Source of the DNA: Sulfobacillus thermosulfidooxidans DSM 9293
Lineage (GTDB): Bacteria; Bacillota; Sulfobacillia; Sulfobacillales; Sulfobacillaceae
DNA: 64,000 nt
NCBI RefSeq assembly: GCF_900176145.1
Contig: NZ_FWWY01000001.1
Location: 3,453,011 to 3,517,010, forward strand
Direction: 5' to 3'
Below the pieces are notes generated by a model, which made no database searches, was not told the DNA's origin, and saw only the letters and a program-made list of their open reading frames with translations. Positions 61,756 to 64,000 of the stretch are shown here, piece after piece. Every line of letters starts with the position of its first letter. Position 1 is the stretch's first letter. The position numbers and the translations under genes are program-made.

Positions 61756-62650
61756 ATGGCCGCCTTTCTTGACTCCATTTTTTTGCTAACCAAACTGCCC
61801 CATATACCGCAGGCTCATCGATCACTGGCAAAGACATCAGAGGATTTTCACGTGGAACGAGACGCGCCAGATACGGTTGCCATAACCGGGCCAGCCCCCC
61901 GCTCAGTCCCATAGTGGGAGAATCGATGTGCAATGCGGTCATCAACGCGTTGAAATTTCTCATGATTTTTTCAGCTTCTGCTTGCAGCAATTGATCAGCG
62001 ACGTGATCACCCCTATTAGCTGCAGAAAACACCTCGGGAGCGAAATCCGCCAGCTGGCGCATTGCAAAAGATGGACGATACAGTTGTTCAAGAACGTCTT
62101 GCATCGAGGATACCGCGAAAAATTCTAAACATTTATGCACTAGAAGGGTGTATGGTTCGATGCCTTCCCAGGATTCCATGGCTTTTCGGATTCCTTGTTG
62201 TCCCAACGACAGCCCGGACCCCACATCCCCCAATTTCCAACCGTACCCACCTAAACGAAGGGTTTTTGTGGAATGCTTACCAAAAAATATCGACCCCGTG
62301 CCCAATATGGCGATAAGTCCATCTTCGCCTTTTGTAAAATTAGCCCACGGTAACCAATAATCGCCAGTAATCCAGAGACGCTTTAGGCCACGCCTGGCAA
62401 AATACTGTTGCCATGAGGCACGCACGGCCAAGCGGTCGGCCCCAGCTACACCGATAACTCCTTCGATTTGACTGAGATCCCCCTGCTGATTGAGACGGTC
62501 TATCACGTCATCCATAGCAGCATACGCACGATCTTGACCGACCACAAGGAGATTAGACGCCGAAGACGTCACGACTTCCCCGAGGCGGCCGTCGTCCTTT
62601 TCTATTATGCCGCGCGTGGAAGTGCCCCCACCATCAACGCCCATGTACAT
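61736..62650 (-). CDS. N-acetylglucosamine kinase-like protein (BadF/BcrA ATPase family)
   Basis: A 304-residue ASKHA kinase. MGVDGGGTSTRGI is the phosphate-1 motif; ILGTGSIFFG and GGYGWKLGDVGSG are typical of the GlcNAc-kinase branch. Its product would be the substrate of NagA next door. ATG 62650 has AAGGA 8 bases upstream. Confidence 0.88.
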   Translation of the reverse strand: MYMGVDGGGTSTRGIIEKDDGRLGEVVTSSASNLLVVGQDRAYAAMDDVIDRLNQQGDLSQIEGVIGVAGADRLAVRASWQQYFARRGLKRLWITGDYWLPWANFTKGEDGLIAILGTGSIFFGKHSTKTLRLGGYGWKLGDVGSGLSLGQQGIRKAMESWEGIEPYTLLVHKCLEFFAVSSMQDVLEQLYRPSFAMRQLADFAPEVFSAANRGDHVADQLLQAEAEKIMRNFNALMTALHIDSPTMGLSGGLARLWQPYLARLVPRENPLMSLPVIDEPAVYGAVWLAKKWSQERRPYDVPES

Positions 62651-62685
62651 ACCGTAGTTCCTTCCGCGTAATGTTCATCGGATTT

Positions 62686-63999
62686 CTAATCGTGAAAAGC
62701 GTAACCCTGTTGCCAGTGCTGATATTGCTCAAAAAACGTAGGGTAACTTATAGCCACACTACTCACATCATCCAGGATTACCGGAGATGTGGCAATAGCT
62801 GCCGCCACTGCCAACATCATCGCCATGCGGTGATCACCAAAACTTCTGACCGAACCACCGTGGAGCGGGGTCGGGCCATGAATCACCATGCCATCGTCTC
62901 TTTCTTCGATGTGAGCGCCTAGTTGCTTAAGATTTGTGACCGTAGCTTGAATGCGGTCGGTTTCCTTCACCCGCAACTCTTCAGCTCCAGAAATCACGGT
63001 ATCGCCGAAGGCTTGAGTGGCCATCAACGCGACCAAAGGGACTTCATCAATCATATCGGGAACTTGTTCCGGTGTAACCGTAACCCCGCCAAGAGGCTGG
63101 TGGGTGACAGTCAAATGACCGATGTCCTCCGTATCCGATTCCCTTTCTATATCAATGCGGGCTCCCATTTGTTGGAGTAGCCGAAAAAACCCGATGCGTC
63201 GGGGACTAAGAGAAATTTCCTTCAGTGTTAGCGAGGAGCCGGGAATCAGAGCGGCTAACGCAGCCCAAAATGCCCCCGAGGACGGATCGCCAGGTACACG
63301 GAACGGGACAAGATCTAATGTCCGCCAATCCTGTAATGGTTCAACCATAATATGATGGTCCGCAGTCATCCTTATTCGCGCGCCCATTTGTTTCAGCATC
63401 TGTTCTGTATGATCCCGCGTGGGATAGGGTTCTACGATTTCAGATAGTGTCGTTGCCCCTAAGGCGGCAAGGATCAAAGCGGATTTCACCTGGGCCGAAG
63501 CCATCGGCATCGAATAGCTCAGGCCTCGGTAGGGTCCGCGATTATGAACCATAACCGGGGCATAGACTTGGCTGGTCTCAACATCGATTCCCATTTGCCG
63601 TAATGGGCGCGCCACACGTTCCATAGGCCGCTTCGATAGTGATGCATCACCGATTAAGGTGCGCGGTGATGAGGATAAAGCTAATAGTCCCATGCCCAGT
63701 CGCATGGTAGTTCCGGAATTCCCACAGTCAATCACCGTTGTGTCGCTTTTCCACTGGGAAGGTCCTGGCGACGTCAGGATCCATTCGTCATCGCCAGCCT
63801 CCACCTTCACACCTAAACTTTCCACTAATCGTCTACTCGACAGAGTATCTTGTGCCACCAAGGGATGAAGAACGCGTACAGTTCCTGGAGCTAAAGCCGA
63901 AAACAAAATCGCACGGTGCGTAATGGATTTATCACTAGGTGGACGTAAAGTGCCCTCTACGGGATGACGGCAAGGTGTCAATTCCATAACCATGTTCAT
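62686..63999 (-). CDS. aroA: EPSP synthase (3-phosphoshikimate 1-carboxyvinyltransferase)
   Basis: A 437-residue enzyme of the shikimate pathway. PPSDKSITHRAIL, GNSGTTMRL, KRPMERVARPL, SAQVKSALILAAL, VKETDRI and GDHRMAMML are the substrate-binding sites. The start may be ATG 63999, 63993 or 63987, or lie beyond the window; the first few residues are uncertain. Confidence 0.96.
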   Translation of the reverse strand: MNMVMELTPCRHPVEGTLRPPSDKSITHRAILFSALAPGTVRVLHPLVAQDTLSSRRLVESLGVKVEAGDDEWILTSPGPSQWKSDTTVIDCGNSGTTMRLGMGLLALSSSPRTLIGDASLSKRPMERVARPLRQMGIDVETSQVYAPVMVHNRGPYRGLSYSMPMASAQVKSALILAALGATTLSEIVEPYPTRDHTEQMLKQMGARIRMTADHHIMVEPLQDWRTLDLVPFRVPGDPSSGAFWAALAALIPGSSLTLKEISLSPRRIGFFRLLQQMGARIDIERESDTEDIGHLTVTHQPLGGVTVTPEQVPDMIDEVPLVALMATQAFGDTVISGAEELRVKETDRIQATVTNLKQLGAHIEERDDGMVIHGPTPLHGGSVRSFGDHRMAMMLAVAAAIATSPVILDDVSSVAISYPTFFEQYQHWQQGYAFHD

Positions 64000-64000
64000 T

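Overview
This window looks like chromosomal DNA from a Gram-positive endospore former of the Firmicutes. A moderately thermophilic, acid-loving lineage such as Sulfobacillus would fit, but that genus is inferred from gene content and protein character, not proven. Evidence for an endospore former: an alpha/beta small acid-soluble spore protein, the germination protease Gpr, a SpoVB-type flippase, a YqhV-type protein, a YlbJ-like protein and ComA/ComB (sulfolactate synthesis). Gene order is Bacillus-like in long blocks: fapR-plsX-fabHDG-acpP-fabF-rnc, then smc-ftsY, then ylxM-ffh-rpsP-rimM-trmD-rplS-(lepB)-rbgA-rnhB-topA-trmFO-xerC-hslV-hslU, and rpmF-DUF177 ... ylbL-ylbK-ylbJ-coaD-rsmD. Almost everything is housekeeping. 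No insertion sequence, prophage, CRISPR array, tRNA or rRNA was recognised.

Layout. 1-11.5 kb (minus strand): hslU (partial), hslV, xerC, trmFO, topA, rnhB, rbgA, lepB, rplS, trmD, rimM, rpsP, ffh, ylxM. 11.5-14 kb: a sucrose-phosphate-synthase-like glycosyltransferase and a sucrose-phosphatase-like HAD enzyme, placed between ylxM and ftsY and preceded by a clear promoter, a ydaO-type cyclic-di-AMP riboswitch and a terminator. 14-18.3 kb: ftsY and smc. 18.4-22.4 kb (plus strand): a second insertion with a winged-helix/LexA-like protein, a zinc-ribbon membrane protein and a class A penicillin-binding protein that itself starts with a zinc ribbon. 22.4-29.4 kb: rnc, the FapR-type fatty-acid and phospholipid operon, rpmF. 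29.4-41.3 kb: DUF177, an ABC1 kinase, an isoaspartyl dipeptidase with an Asn/Gln/Ser-rich partner, PDZ-Lon protease, patatin, YlbJ-like protein, coaD, rsmD, polysaccharide deacetylase, YqhV, DUF441, comB, comA. 41.4-51.5 kb: MFS transporter, SASP, a tungstate/molybdate-type ABC transporter with its own HTH/solute-binding regulator, gpr, a GT-C membrane glycosyltransferase, spoVB, a ResA-like thioredoxin. 51.5-57.4 kb: the stress operon hspR-dnaK-dnaJ-clpB. 57.4-64 kb: a membrane protein, two purine-base deaminases, N-acetylglucosamine-6-phosphate deacetylase with a sugar kinase, and aroA.

How the parts fit. The riboswitch ties probable sucrose (compatible solute) synthesis to the cyclic-di-AMP signal for osmotic and potassium state. 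FapR very likely controls its own operon through a palindrome over the promoter. HspR very likely controls its operon through a 7-7-7 inverted repeat of the HAIR type but with a different sequence. Forespore-type (sigma G-like) promoters precede both the SASP gene and gpr, so the protein and the protease that degrades it appear to be made together.

The best candidates for new biology are the cyclic-di-AMP/sucrose locus, the zinc-ribbon/PBP module, and the Asn/Gln/Ser-rich protein translationally coupled to an isoaspartyl dipeptidase. All starts, promoters and functions come from reading the sequence; no database search was run.
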